A stretch of 64,000 nucleotides of DNA from Pseudomonas tructae (GCF_004214895.1 NZ_CP035952.1:496001-560000), one strand, 5' to 3'; positions 17,054 through 26,151 are shown, counted from the first letter of the stretch. The notes: generated by a model from the sequence alone, not told the origin. Program-made: numbers and translations.

Positions 17054-17071
17054 CGTTTGAGATTTCAAACG
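17054..17071. promoter_or_regulatory. 18-bp palindrome upstream of gabD
   Basis: CGTTTGA (17054-17060) and TCAAACG (17065-17071) form a perfect inverted repeat with a 4-bp spacer, 65 bp before the gabD start. A second palindrome, CCGTGC-CT-GCACGG, lies at 17102-17115. Either could bind the regulator of the gab genes; this is inferred from position only. Confidence 0.45.
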
Positions 17072-17135
17072 CTCTCCTTTTTCTACAATCAATAATTCGC
17101 GCCGTGCCTGCACGGTGCCGTTAAGGAAGCCAGAC

Positions 17136-18578
17136 ATGCAGCTTAAAGACGCCCAGTTGTTCCGCCAGCAAGCCTTCATCAATGGAGAGTGGCTGGACGC
17201 GGACAACGGCCAGACGATCAAGGTCAACAACCCGGCGACGGGCGAGATCATCGGCACTGTGCCGAAGATGGGCGCCGCTGAAACCCGCCGTGCCATCGAG
17301 GCCGCCGACAAGGCGCTGCCGGCCTGGCGCGCGCTGACCGCCAAAGAACGTGCTGGCAAGCTGCGTCGCTGGTTCGAGCTGATGATCGAGCACCAGGACG
17401 ACCTGGCCCGCCTGATGACCACCGAGCAAGGCAAGCCACTGGCCGAAGCCAAGGGCGAGATTGTCTATGCTGCTTCCTTTATTGAGTGGTTCGCCGAAGA
17501 AGCCAAGCGCGTGTACGGCGACACCATCCCGGGTCACCAGCCAGACAAGCGCCTGATCGTGATCAAGCAACCCATCGGCGTGACCGCGGCAATCACTCCG
17601 TGGAACTTCCCGGCGGCGATGATCACCCGTAAAGCCGGCCCGGCCCTGGCCGCTGGCTGCACCATGGTGCTCAAGCCTGCTTCGCAAACCCCATACTCGG
17701 CCCTGGCCCTGGTTGAGCTGGCCACCCGTGCCGGTATCCCGGCTGGCGTGCTCAGCGTGGTGACCGGCAGCGCCGGCGACATCGGCAGCGAGCTGACCGG
17801 CAACCCGATCGTGCGCAAGCTGTCGTTCACCGGTTCCACCGAGATCGGTCGCCAGCTGATGGCCGAATGCGCCAAGGACATCAAGAAAGTGTCCCTGGAA
17901 CTGGGCGGTAACGCTCCGTTCATCGTGTTCGACGACGCTGACCTGGATAAGGCGGTCGAAGGCGCGATCATCTCCAAGTACCGCAACAACGGCCAGACCT
18001 GCGTTTGCGCCAACCGCATCTACGTTCAGGACGGCGTCTACGATGCCTTCGCCCAGAAGCTCAAGGCAGCAGTGGCCAAGCTGAAAATCGGCAACGGCCT
18101 GGAAGACGGCACCACCACCGGCCCGCTGATCGACGGCAAGGCCGTGGCCAAGGTCCAGGAACACATCGAAGACGCAGTCGCCAAGGGCGCCAAGGTGCTC
18201 AGCGGTGGCAAGCTGATCGAAGGCAACTTCTTCGAGCCGACCATTCTGGTCGACGTACCCAAGCACGCTGCCGTGGCCAAGGAAGAAACCTTCGGCCCGC
18301 TGGCGCCACTGTTCCGTTTCAAGGACGAGGCCGAAGTCATCGCCATGTCCAACGACACCGAGTTCGGCCTGGCCTCGTACTTCTATGCCCGCGACATGAG
18401 CCGTGTGTTCCGTGTTGCCGAAGCCCTGGAATACGGCATGGTCGGTATCAACACCGGTCTGATCTCCAACGAAGTCTCGCCGTTCGGCGGTATCAAGGCC
18501 TCGGGCCTGGGCCGCGAAGGTTCCAAGTACGGCATCGAGGACTACCTGGAAATCAAATACCTGTGCATCAGCGTTTGA
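17136..18578 (+). CDS. gabD: Succinate-semialdehyde dehydrogenase (NADP+)
   Basis: A 480-residue aldehyde dehydrogenase that oxidises succinate semialdehyde to succinate, the last step of GABA (and lysine via 5-aminovalerate/glutarate-type) catabolism. Visible catalytic elements are Glu255 in SLELGGNAPF, nucleophile Cys289 in NNGQTCVCANR, ITPWNFPAAMITRK, and FTGSTEIGRQL for cofactor binding. Length and sequence fit GabD. The start at 17136 has AAGGAAG 7-13 bases upstream. It is followed by gabT on the same strand, with a terminator-like hairpin between them. Confidence 0.96.
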   Translation: MQLKDAQLFRQQAFINGEWLDADNGQTIKVNNPATGEIIGTVPKMGAAETRRAIEAADKALPAWRALTAKERAGKLRRWFELMIEHQDDLARLMTTEQGKPLAEAKGEIVYAASFIEWFAEEAKRVYGDTIPGHQPDKRLIVIKQPIGVTAAITPWNFPAAMITRKAGPALAAGCTMVLKPASQTPYSALALVELATRAGIPAGVLSVVTGSAGDIGSELTGNPIVRKLSFTGSTEIGRQLMAECAKDIKKVSLELGGNAPFIVFDDADLDKAVEGAIISKYRNNGQTCVCANRIYVQDGVYDAFAQKLKAAVAKLKIGNGLEDGTTTGPLIDGKAVAKVQEHIEDAVAKGAKVLSGGKLIEGNFFEPTILVDVPKHAAVAKEETFGPLAPLFRFKDEAEVIAMSNDTEFGLASYFYARDMSRVFRVAEALEYGMVGINTGLISNEVSPFGGIKASGLGREGSKYGIEDYLEIKYLCISV

Positions 18579-18601
18579 TCGCAGCGTAAGGCTTTACCTC
18601 T

Positions 18602-18640
18602 GCCAGCGGGGCGCGAGAGCGACGTCTCGCTGGCCTTTTT
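18602..18640 (+). terminator. Rho-independent terminator between gabD and gabT
   Basis: GCCAG (18602-18606) pairs with CTGGC (18630-18634), and GCGAGA pairs with TCTCGC inside, followed by CTTTTT. The stem could attenuate rather than fully stop transcription into gabT. Confidence 0.7.
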
Positions 18641-18761
18641 ACACCGTACATCCAGTGGCCTGGGCCCCTGCGGCAGTCGATCAACGCATGCTGCCAGCAG
18701 TTGAATACCGGCCGCTCCGACTTGAATCGCGCCACCTTGTGTGTGGCGAATTGAGGACATT

Positions 18762-20042
18762 ATGAGCAAGACCAACGAATCTTTGATGCAACGTCGTGTC
18801 GCCGCTGTTCCACGTGGTGTTGGCCAGATCCACCCGATCTTTGCCGACTCGGCAAAAAACGCCACCGTCACTGACGTCGAAGGCCGCGAGTTCATCGACT
18901 TCGCCGGCGGTATCGCGGTACTGAACACCGGTCACCTGCACCCGAAGGTGATCGCTGCGGTTCAGGAACAGTTGACCAAAGTGACTCACACCTGCTTCCA
19001 GGTATTGGCCTACGAGCCGTACGTCGAGCTGTGCGAAAAGATCAACGCGCGTGTTCCTGGCGACTTCGCCAAGAAAACCCTGCTGGTCACCACCGGTTCC
19101 GAAGCCGTTGAAAACGCCGTGAAGATCGCCCGTGCCGCCACTGGCCGTGCCGGTGTCATCGCTTTCACCGGCGGCTACCACGGCCGTACCATGATGACCC
19201 TGGGCCTGACCGGTAAGGTCGTACCTTACTCGGCCGGCATGGGCCTGATGCCAGGCGGCATCTTCCGCGCCATCTTCCCGAACGAGCTGCACGGCGTGAG
19301 CGTCGAGGATTCGATCGCGTCCATCGAACGCATCTTCAAGAACGATGCCGAGCCACGCGACATCGCCGCGATCATCATCGAGCCGGTTCAGGGCGAGGGT
19401 GGTTTCATCCCGGCTCCCAAAGAGCTGATGAAGCGTCTGCGCGCGCTGTGCGACCAGCACGGCATTCTGCTGATCGCTGACGAAGTACAGACCGGCGCTG
19501 GCCGCACCGGTACGTTCTTCGCCATGGAGCAGATGGGCGTTGCACCTGACCTGACTACCTTCGCCAAATCCATCGCCGGTGGTTTCCCACTGGCTGGTGT
19601 CTGCGGCAAGGCCGAGTACATGGACGCCATTGCCCCGGGCGGCCTGGGCGGTACCTACGCCGGCTCGCCGATTGCCTGCGCCGCGGCCCTGGCCGTGATC
19701 GAAGTGTTCGAGGAAGAGAAACTGCTCGAGCGCAGCCAGGAAGTTGGCGAGCGTCTGGTTGCCGGCCTGCGCAAGATCCAGGACAAGCACCCGATCATCG
19801 GTGACGTGCGTGCGCTGGGCTCGATGATTGCTGTTGAAGTCTTCGACAAAGCCGGTTCCCACACCCCGAACGCCGCTGCTGTGGCTTCGGTGGTTGCCAA
19901 GGCGCGTGACAAGGGTCTGATCCTGCTGTCGTGCGGAACTTACGGCAATGTCCTGCGTGTCCTGGTGCCGCTGACTGCACCGAATGAGCAACTGGACAAA
20001 GGTCTGGCGATCATCGAAGAGTGCTTCGCAGAACTCGCGTAA
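18762..20042 (+). CDS. gabT: 4-aminobutyrate aminotransferase
   Basis: A 426-residue class-III PLP aminotransferase that converts GABA and 2-oxoglutarate to succinate semialdehyde and glutamate. PLP Lys269 lies in TFAKSIAGGFPLAG, Asp240 in LLIADEVQTGAGRTG, and the phosphate-binding region is TGSEAVENAVKIAR. The start MSKTNESLMQRR at 18762 has TGAGGA upstream. It works directly with GabD, whose substrate it makes. It can probably also act on 5-aminovalerate, as in P. putida lysine catabolism. Confidence 0.96.
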   Translation: MSKTNESLMQRRVAAVPRGVGQIHPIFADSAKNATVTDVEGREFIDFAGGIAVLNTGHLHPKVIAAVQEQLTKVTHTCFQVLAYEPYVELCEKINARVPGDFAKKTLLVTTGSEAVENAVKIARAATGRAGVIAFTGGYHGRTMMTLGLTGKVVPYSAGMGLMPGGIFRAIFPNELHGVSVEDSIASIERIFKNDAEPRDIAAIIIEPVQGEGGFIPAPKELMKRLRALCDQHGILLIADEVQTGAGRTGTFFAMEQMGVAPDLTTFAKSIAGGFPLAGVCGKAEYMDAIAPGGLGGTYAGSPIACAAALAVIEVFEEEKLLERSQEVGERLVAGLRKIQDKHPIIGDVRALGSMIAVEVFDKAGSHTPNAAAVASVVAKARDKGLILLSCGTYGNVLRVLVPLTAPNEQLDKGLAIIEECFAELA

Positions 20043-20060
20043 ACTGTGACGCATTAGAAG

Positions 20061-20088
20061 AAAAACCCGCTTCGGCGGGTTTTTTTTC
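20061..20088 (+). terminator. Rho-independent terminator of gabT
   Basis: AAACCCGC-TTCG-GCGGGTTT followed by a T-run gives a textbook intrinsic terminator 18 bp after the gabT stop. Confidence 0.95.
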
Positions 20089-20183
20089 GCCCAAAGGAAT
20101 ACCAGGGGGCTAAGGTTGGCTGTAAGGAGACACCTTGGAAGGTGCGCTGGATTGCGTGTAGTGGAACATCGGGAGAGTTGTGT

Positions 20184-21392
20184 ATGAGCGTTGTAGACCC
20201 CGTCCAGGCACCTTGTGTGCTGATTGCCGAAGGTGACCCCTGGGTCCTGGACATGCTGAGCCAGATGCTGCTCAGCGTGCGCTGCGATGCACGCTTGTTG
20301 GCGTGCGCCGACGGTTCTCAAGCACTGGCGGCGCTGACCAGCAAACCGGACCTGATCATCGCCGCACGCGAATTGCCAGGCGGTGATGGCCTGGACCTGT
20401 TGCGCAACGTGCGTGCCAAGGGCCGCCAGCCGGCGCTACCGTTCATTCTCATGAGCAACCGCAGTGACGCCGCCAGTGTCCGCGAGGTGCTACCGTTCGC
20501 GCCCACTGCTTATCTGAGCAAGCCACTGAACATGGACGCCCTGCGCCAGCGTCTGCAAGAACTGTTGCCCGGCAGCGGGGAAGCCGTGGCCTGCCCGGCG
20601 CCGGTGTTGCAGCCGGGTGCAACCTTGCCGGCGTTTCTCGAAGGGCGCCGCGCCACTTCAGATGGCGGGCCGCTACTGGCTGACGTGAAACAGGCCATCA
20701 ATCGTAGCCTGCAGCCCCAGGGGCTGGACCTCAACGTGCTGGAAACCGAGATCGGCAACGACCCGCAGGTCACCGCTGTGCTCATCGCCGCCGCCAACAG
20801 TGCGGCCTTGCATCGTGACGGTGCGGTGCAGAACCTGATGCAGGCGCTGAACAAGCTGGGCACCACCCAGAGCATGAACCTGATCCTTGGACTGGCGCTA
20901 AAACGGTGCGCCAAGCTCAGTGATCCGTTGCTGTCGCGCCATGCCGAACACTTCTGGGCATTGTCGCTGCACACCGCCGAATACGCGCGGACCCTGGCAC
21001 GCATGCTCGAGCTCGACCAGGAACGCTGCTATTGCGCCGGGTTGCTGCATTGCCTGGGGGACCTGGCGTTGCTGCGTTGCTTGCAGGAATGGCAACAGGC
21101 TGGGGGCGCGCTGGATGAAGACGCGGTGGAGCTGTCGCTCAACGAATTTGCCGCAGCGTTCGGGTCGGCCCTGCGTACCCGCTGGCGTTTGCCGCTGGAA
21201 CTGCGCCAGCTGATTGCGGCGATCTACCAGTTGGGCGGTGGCGTGTATTCACGCGATGCGCTGGTCATGCACCTGGCCGGACAACTGGCACGCTTGCCGG
21301 CGGACCAGGGGCTGGAAGCGTTGGCTCAAAGCAAGACGGCGCGCTTGCTCAAGGTGGGAATGGCGCAGTTGGGCAGTTTGCGCAAGGAGTGA
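20184..21392 (+). CDS. Pseudo-receiver plus HDOD domain signalling protein
   Basis: A 402-residue two-domain protein. Residues about 10-130 form a response-regulator receiver fold, keeping the acidic pocket (AEGDP), the conserved Ser91 (ILMSNRSD) and Lys113 (YLSKPLN). The position of the phospho-accepting Asp, four residues before Pro65 in IIAARELPGG, is Ala61. Classical Asp phosphorylation therefore looks impossible. Residues about 165-360 form an HDOD domain, a degenerate HD domain used as a protein-interaction output. A ribosome site GGGAGAG precedes the ATG. It lies beside two c-di-GMP proteins, but no direct link is shown. Confidence 0.85.
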   Translation: MSVVDPVQAPCVLIAEGDPWVLDMLSQMLLSVRCDARLLACADGSQALAALTSKPDLIIAARELPGGDGLDLLRNVRAKGRQPALPFILMSNRSDAASVREVLPFAPTAYLSKPLNMDALRQRLQELLPGSGEAVACPAPVLQPGATLPAFLEGRRATSDGGPLLADVKQAINRSLQPQGLDLNVLETEIGNDPQVTAVLIAAANSAALHRDGAVQNLMQALNKLGTTQSMNLILGLALKRCAKLSDPLLSRHAEHFWALSLHTAEYARTLARMLELDQERCYCAGLLHCLGDLALLRCLQEWQQAGGALDEDAVELSLNEFAAAFGSALRTRWRLPLELRQLIAAIYQLGGGVYSRDALVMHLAGQLARLPADQGLEALAQSKTARLLKVGMAQLGSLRKE

Positions 21393-21396
21393 GAGC

Positions 21397-21421
21397 GATC
21401 GCGGGGCAAGCCCGCTCCTAC
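21397..21421. repeat. REP-like palindromic repeat
   Basis: A single copy of the GATCGCGGGGCAAGCCCGCTCC element between the convergent HDOD and GGDEF genes. The core GCGGG-GCAAG-CCCGC folds as a hairpin. Confidence 0.85.
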
Positions 21422-21423
21422 CC

Positions 21424-22413
21424 TCAGCTTCTTACAATTTGGTTCTTGCCCTGGCGCTTGGCCTGGTACATCGCCGCGTCCGCCCGGGCAAACAGGCTGT
21501 CCAGCGATTCGTCGGCCTCGATGATCCCGGTCAGACCCTGGCTCACGGTCACCCCGAACACCTGGTCTTCATGGCTGAAGCTCAAGCGCTGGATCTCGCG
21601 CTGCAGGCGTTCGGCGATCTGCTGGGCTATCTGAGGCGTACAGCCGGGGAACACCGCAGCAAACTCCTCGCCGCCAATGCGTCCGAATTGGTCACCACGA
21701 CGCAGCACTGCCTTGCCGGTGTCGGCGATACGTTGCAGCACATGGTCGCCTTCCTGGTGGCCGTAGGTGTCGTTGATCTGCTTGAAGTCATCGATGTCGA
21801 GCAGCAGGAACGATAACGGCCCTTGCTCCAGCCGAGCGGTTTCAAAGGCTTGCTGGGCGCACTCGAAGAAGTGCCGGCGGTTGCTGCTCTGGGTCAGCAC
21901 ATCGGTAGTGGCCAGGCGCTGCAGCTCACCCTCTAGCTGTTTCTTGTCAGTGATGTCCTCGGCCATGCCGACAATGATGAGTCGCTGGTTTGGATCGCTT
22001 TGCTGGTTGATGAAGCACTTGTCGCTGATCCAGCGTACCTGGCCATCGGCGTTGATGATGCGGTACTCACGGTCTTCCACCGCGCCTTTGACCAGCACTT
22101 GGGCCAGGCTGCGTTCGGCGTAGTCAAGGTCGTCGGGGTAGATGCTGTCACGCCATTCATTGAAGTCGGCCAGCAACAGCCCGGCCGGGCGGCCAAAGAT
22201 ACGCTCATAAGCGGGGCTGACGTACAGCACCTGGCGGCTTTGCCAATCAAACGCCCAGAGCACCGCATTGACGCTGTCGAGCAAGGCGCTGAACAGCTGT
22301 TCACGCTCGCTCAGGCGGGCGACTTCACCTTGGGCATGCATCAGGGCCAGAAGGGTTTGGGCGGCTTCAGGGGGCGAATTGCAGGTCGGGCTTGTTGATT
22401 TGTTCTTGACCAT
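21424..22413 (-). CDS. PAS-GGDEF diguanylate cyclase
   Basis: A 329-residue cytoplasmic protein: a short N-terminal helix (about 16-48), a PAS domain (about 45-155, PAS_3-like with LYVSPAYERIFGRPAG and EYRIINADGQVRWI) and a GGDEF domain. The active-site motif is GGEEF at residues 247-251, which is catalytically competent. An inhibitory I-site RxxD is present at Arg238-Asp241. It should make c-di-GMP in response to a ligand or redox signal. I use ATG 22413; a GTG at 22431 is an alternative start. Confidence 0.88.
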   Translation of the reverse strand: MVKNKSTSPTCNSPPEAAQTLLALMHAQGEVARLSEREQLFSALLDSVNAVLWAFDWQSRQVLYVSPAYERIFGRPAGLLLADFNEWRDSIYPDDLDYAERSLAQVLVKGAVEDREYRIINADGQVRWISDKCFINQQSDPNQRLIIVGMAEDITDKKQLEGELQRLATTDVLTQSSNRRHFFECAQQAFETARLEQGPLSFLLLDIDDFKQINDTYGHQEGDHVLQRIADTGKAVLRRGDQFGRIGGEEFAAVFPGCTPQIAQQIAERLQREIQRLSFSHEDQVFGVTVSQGLTGIIEADESLDSLFARADAAMYQAKRQGKNQIVRS

Positions 22414-22511
22414 TTGCGCGGAAATTCTCACGACGGGGGCGTGCGGCCACGACCCGGCCCGCCACGCGGGCGATATGCCTGTCAGAGTGAGATTAGGCGG
22501 GTAAGTTCCGG

Positions 22512-22539
22512 TCGGCGCGCCGGGAGGCAGGCGCGCCGA
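22512..22539 (-). terminator. GC-rich hairpin after the desaturase gene
   Basis: Perfect 10-bp arms TCGGCGCGCC and GGCGCGCCGA around an 8-nt loop, 10 bp beyond the desaturase stop. There is no U-tract, so intrinsic termination is plausible but unproven. Confidence 0.5.
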
Positions 22540-22548
22540 TCAACGGCA

Positions 22549-23733
22549 TCAGGCCAGGGCAGGCCGTAGCGAGTAGGTCTTGAGCTGGGCGGCAAAATCG
22601 CGCAGCGACTGGATGCCGCTGGCTTCTGCTTCGTGCACCCAGTCTTTCATGGCGGCGAGCATGTCGTGGCCATTGGCGCTGGTGCGCGCCCAGATCTGTT
22701 GCAGGGCCAGGCGCTTCTCGTAGATGGTCTTGAGTGCCTGGCTGTGCTCGAGCATGGTCTGGATGCGCAGGTGATGGCGGTCTTCGAGCAGGCTGGTTTC
22801 CCGCGAAAGCAAGCGCTTGGCGCGGCGGAACTGGTGGCGCACCGAATCGTCCACCCGCGCCAGCTCCTGCTTGACCAAAGGTGCGATCACCAGCTTGCGG
22901 TACTGGGCCATGATCTGGAAGCGGTTGTTGAGGATAGCCATGGCGGTGTCCATGTCCAGCTGGCCTTTGCCTTCGATCCGGTGGGCGATCGGTGCGACGC
23001 GTTGCACCTTGGCCAGGCGCAACCAGCAGAACAGCTTGATCCAGGCCCAGCCCATGTCGAACTCCCAGCGCTTGACCGACAGCTTGGCCGAGTTGGGGTA
23101 GGTGTGGTGGTTGTTGTGCAGCTCTTCACCGCCAATGATGATGCCCCAGGGCACAAGGTTGGTGGCGGCGTCGCGGCATTCGAAGTTGCGATAGCCGACG
23201 GCATGGCCCAGGCCGTTGACCACGCCGGCCGCCCAGAACGGAATCCACATCATCTGCACCGCCCAGATGGTGATACCGGCGGTGCCGAACAGCAGCAGGT
23301 CGATCACCGCCATCAGGGCGATGCCGCCGAGCTTGTAGCGGCTGTAGAGGTTGCGCTCGATCCAGTCTTGCGGGCAGTTCTTGCCGTAGATACGCAGGGT
23401 TTCCGGGTTCTGTGCCTCTTCGCGGTACAGCTCGGCGCCCTTGCGCAGCACCGTGGACAGGCCTTTGATCACCGGGCTGTGCGGGTCATCGACGGTTTCG
23501 CATTTGGCATGGTGCTTGCGATGAATGGCGGTCCATTCCTGGGTGTTCTGCGCCGTGGTCAGCCACAGCCAGAAACGGAAAAAGTGCTTGAGCCCGGCGT
23601 TGAGTTCCAGCGAGCGGTGGGCGGAATAACGGTGCAGGTAGACGGTGACACTGACGATGGTCACATGCGTCATTACCAGGGTAACTGCCAGCAACTGCCA
23701 CACGGACAAGTTGAGCAAACCTTCGTACCACAT
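22549..23733 (-). CDS. Membrane fatty-acid desaturase (DesA/DesC-like)
   Basis: A 394-residue integral-membrane di-iron desaturase. The three histidine boxes are visible: HRYSAH, HRKHHAKCETVDDPHSP and ELHNNHHTYPNS. Four membrane helices lie in the first 200 residues, and a C-terminal helical extension (about 270-394) is typical of the Pseudomonas proteins. It is expected to introduce a cis double bond into acyl chains to maintain membrane fluidity. The start MWYEGLL at 23733 is preferred to the ATG eight codons upstream. It is divergent from the GGDEF-EAL gene. Confidence 0.88.
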   Translation of the reverse strand: MWYEGLLNLSVWQLLAVTLVMTHVTIVSVTVYLHRYSAHRSLELNAGLKHFFRFWLWLTTAQNTQEWTAIHRKHHAKCETVDDPHSPVIKGLSTVLRKGAELYREEAQNPETLRIYGKNCPQDWIERNLYSRYKLGGIALMAVIDLLLFGTAGITIWAVQMMWIPFWAAGVVNGLGHAVGYRNFECRDAATNLVPWGIIIGGEELHNNHHTYPNSAKLSVKRWEFDMGWAWIKLFCWLRLAKVQRVAPIAHRIEGKGQLDMDTAMAILNNRFQIMAQYRKLVIAPLVKQELARVDDSVRHQFRRAKRLLSRETSLLEDRHHLRIQTMLEHSQALKTIYEKRLALQQIWARTSANGHDMLAAMKDWVHEAEASGIQSLRDFAAQLKTYSLRPALA

Positions 23734-23882
23734 AGGCGATATGGCCCTCAAAAACATAGGAAACAGCGGGAAGCATTATCCCTGCGCCAGCAAATAAAAC
23801 CAGTCGGCCTTTTAGATAGGAGGTTAGTGGATGTTTCTACCCTATAATCCCCAGAAATTTTTGTGGGTTTGCCCGGGACCTT

Positions 23883-25778
23883 ATGTCTGCTTCCATTCGA
23901 GACGCCATGCGCATGGCGGCGCTCTACCTCGTGTTGTCGGTACTGTGGCTGGCTCTGTCTGATCAATTACTGAACAGTCTTTTCGATGCTGCCGAGCAGA
24001 TCGCCCGTTGGCAGCTGATCAGCGCGCATTTCTGGGTGTTGTGCAGCGCCTTGCTGATCTTTGTTTCGCGCGCGCGGCTGCTCAACTTCATCGGTGTCGG
24101 CGTGCGCTTGCGCCGCGAAGACCGCGAGCGCCTGCGCATGGCCGCAGCGGTGTTCGACAGTACCCTGGAAGGGGTGTTGGTGACGGACCGCGATGGCCTG
24201 ATCGTGCACGTGAACCGGGCATTCATGCAGATCACTGGCTACGACAAGGACGAAGTGCTCGGCCAGCGCCCGAGCAAGTTCAAGTCCGGTCGCCATGGGG
24301 CGCCGTTCTACCAGCAGATTTACGCCACCCTGGCGCAAAAGGGCGAATGGAGCGGTGAGATCTGGAACCGGCGCAAAAGCGGCGAGGTGTACCCGCAATG
24401 GCAGACGATTTGCGCCATCCGCGATGACAGCGGCGAGCTGAGCCATTATGTCGCGGTGTTCAGCGACATCAGCGCGATCAAGCATTCCGAGCGCGAGCTG
24501 GCCTACCTGGCCCACCACGACCCGCTGACCGACCTGCCCAACCGGCTGCTGTTCAATGACCGCACCCAGCAGGCACTGGCTGCGGCCCAGGCCAACAAGC
24601 GCGGCTGCGCCCTGTTGCTGCTCGACCTGGACCATTTCCAGAGCATCAACGATAGCCTTGGCCATAACATCGGTGACCAGTTGCTCAAGGTCGTCGGCGA
24701 GCGCTTGCGGTCGTTGCTGGACAATGCAGTGACACTGGCGCGGCTGGGCGGCGACGAATTTGCCGTGCTCGCCGAGAACTGCCCGCAGGTGGGCCAGGCC
24801 GCAGCCTTGGCGCAGAGCATCATCGACTGTATGAAAGAGCCGTTCGAACTCGACAGCCAGCGCCTGTTCATCAGTGTCAGCATTGGTATCAGCCTGTTTC
24901 CCAGCGATGCCCTGAGCGCCGAACAATTGTTGCGCAATGCCGACTCTGCGCTGTTCAAGGCTAAAACCTGTGGCCGCGCCGGTTACGCGTTGTACACCGA
25001 AGAGCTGACGGCCCATGCCCAGCAGCGGGTGGAGACCGCCGGGGAATTGCGTCGGGCGTTGGAGCAGGAAGAGCTGCGGGTCTACTACCAGCCGGTGCAC
25101 GACCTGAGCAGTGGCAAGATGATCGGTGTCGAGGCGCTGGTGCGCTGGCAGCATCCGCAGCGCGGGCTGGTGCCGCCAGGGGAGTTCATCCCGATTGCCG
25201 AGCGCACCGGGCTGATTGCCGATATCGACACCTGGGTACTGCGCCAGGCGTGCTTACAGATGGTGCAGTGGCAGGCCGAGGGGCGGCGGCTGGAGTTCGT
25301 CGCGGTGAATATTTCCAGCCGCCTGTTTGGCCATCGCGACCTTTATCAGCAGGTTGCCCAGGTGCTTCACGATACGGCGCTGGAGCCAGCCTTGCTGGAG
25401 CTGGAAGTGACCGAAAGCGCGGTGATGGAAGACCCCGAGGTGGCCCTTGAGCAACTGCATCGGCTGCGTGAGCTGGGTTTGCGCCTGGCCATCGATGATT
25501 TTGGCACCGGCTACTCGTCGTTGTTGCGGCTCAAGCGCCTGCCGGTGCAGAAGCTCAAGATCGATCAGGGATTTGTTGCCGGCTTGCCGTGTGATGACGA
25601 CGATGTGGCGATCGTGCGGGTCATCATTGCCCTGGCCCGGAGCATGGGCATGCTGGTGCATGCCGAGGGTATCGAACAGGCCGAGCAGGCGCGCTTTCTG
25701 CTCGAGCAGCAATGCCAGCTGGGCCAGGGCTACTGGTTCGGTCGGCCGGCGCCGGCGCAGCAATTGCGCCGGGCCTGA
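23883..25778 (+). CDS. Membrane PAS-GGDEF-EAL c-di-GMP protein
   Basis: A 631-residue protein: two membrane helices (about 11-28 and 48-66), a PAS domain (about 85-200), GGDEF (motif GGDEF at 289-293, no RxxD I-site) and EAL (motif EAL at 417-419). The EAL domain keeps the metal and catalytic residues: VNISSRLF, LELEVTES, IDDFGTGYSSL, KIDQGFV and HAEGIEQ. It therefore looks competent for c-di-GMP hydrolysis. The GGDEF half may be a cyclase or a GTP-sensing regulatory domain. It is known to sit next to oscA-sbp in other pseudomonads. Confidence 0.9.
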   Translation: MSASIRDAMRMAALYLVLSVLWLALSDQLLNSLFDAAEQIARWQLISAHFWVLCSALLIFVSRARLLNFIGVGVRLRREDRERLRMAAAVFDSTLEGVLVTDRDGLIVHVNRAFMQITGYDKDEVLGQRPSKFKSGRHGAPFYQQIYATLAQKGEWSGEIWNRRKSGEVYPQWQTICAIRDDSGELSHYVAVFSDISAIKHSERELAYLAHHDPLTDLPNRLLFNDRTQQALAAAQANKRGCALLLLDLDHFQSINDSLGHNIGDQLLKVVGERLRSLLDNAVTLARLGGDEFAVLAENCPQVGQAAALAQSIIDCMKEPFELDSQRLFISVSIGISLFPSDALSAEQLLRNADSALFKAKTCGRAGYALYTEELTAHAQQRVETAGELRRALEQEELRVYYQPVHDLSSGKMIGVEALVRWQHPQRGLVPPGEFIPIAERTGLIADIDTWVLRQACLQMVQWQAEGRRLEFVAVNISSRLFGHRDLYQQVAQVLHDTALEPALLELEVTESAVMEDPEVALEQLHRLRELGLRLAIDDFGTGYSSLLRLKRLPVQKLKIDQGFVAGLPCDDDDVAIVRVIIALARSMGMLVHAEGIEQAEQARFLLEQQCQLGQGYWFGRPAPAQQLRRA

Positions 25779-25783
25779 AGGCT

Positions 25784-25820
25784 CTATCGCGGGCGTAGGA
25801 GCGGGCTTGTCCCGCGATAG
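25784..25820. repeat. REP-like palindrome (hairpin)
   Basis: CTATCGCGGG (25784-25793) pairs perfectly with CCCGCGATAG (25811-25820) around a loop containing the shared GTAGGAGCGGGCTTG core. It lies 5 bp after the GGDEF-EAL stop. Confidence 0.85.
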
Positions 25821-25849
25821 GCTCCATACAATATTTTGGTTATATAAAA

Positions 25850-25874
25850 ATTCTTAAATAGTATTTTTAAGAAT
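25850..25874. promoter_or_regulatory. AT-rich inverted repeat upstream of oscA-sbp
   Basis: ATTCTTAAA (25850-25858) and TTTAAGAAT (25866-25874) form a perfect 9-bp inverted repeat in a strongly AT-rich patch that begins GGTTATATAAAAA. It lies 90 bp before oscA. Sulfate-uptake genes are usually CysB targets, so this is a candidate activator site (inference). Confidence 0.5.
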
Positions 25875-25962
25875 ATTCGTGCCCCCCTAAGATTGCCCTC
25901 AAGCCAGGCGCAGTCGCTCCCCTTCACGCACTGCACGGCACCCATTTCACAGGAGCACGAGC

Positions 25963-26145
25963 ATGAGCGCATCTCTGCGTAGCGTTGACGGTCAGGACGA
26001 AGCCACCATTCTGCGCGAAATCCAGAGCGCCCTGCGCGACCTGCGGTTTGGTGCGGTGGAAATCACCGTGCACAACGCCCAGGTCGTCCAGATCGAACGC
26101 AAGGAAAAGTTCCGCCTGCAAAACCCCGGCAACAAGCCCAGCTGA
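25963..26145 (+). CDS. oscA: OscA, DUF2292 small protein for organosulfur use
   Basis: A 60-residue protein (SLRSVDGQDEATILREIQSAL..., then LRFGAVEITVHNAQVVQIERKEKFRL) matching DUF2292/OscA. In Pseudomonas corrugata oscA lies beside sbp and is needed to use organosulfur compounds during sulfur limitation, including chromate exposure. The biochemical role is unknown. The C-terminal VEITVHNAQVVQIERKEK pattern may be a small beta-hairpin. CAGGAG precedes the ATG. It heads the sbp-cysTWA cluster, with one REP element between oscA and sbp. Confidence 0.88.
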   Translation: MSASLRSVDGQDEATILREIQSALRDLRFGAVEITVHNAQVVQIERKEKFRLQNPGNKPS

Positions 26146-26151
26146 CCGACT

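Noticed and set aside
18681..20321. Long open frame on the minus strand over gabT (546 codons)
   Set aside because: It is antisense to gabT, a strongly conserved gene, and its protein is biased to His, Gln, Asp and Val, the typical reverse-strand artefact in GC-rich DNA.
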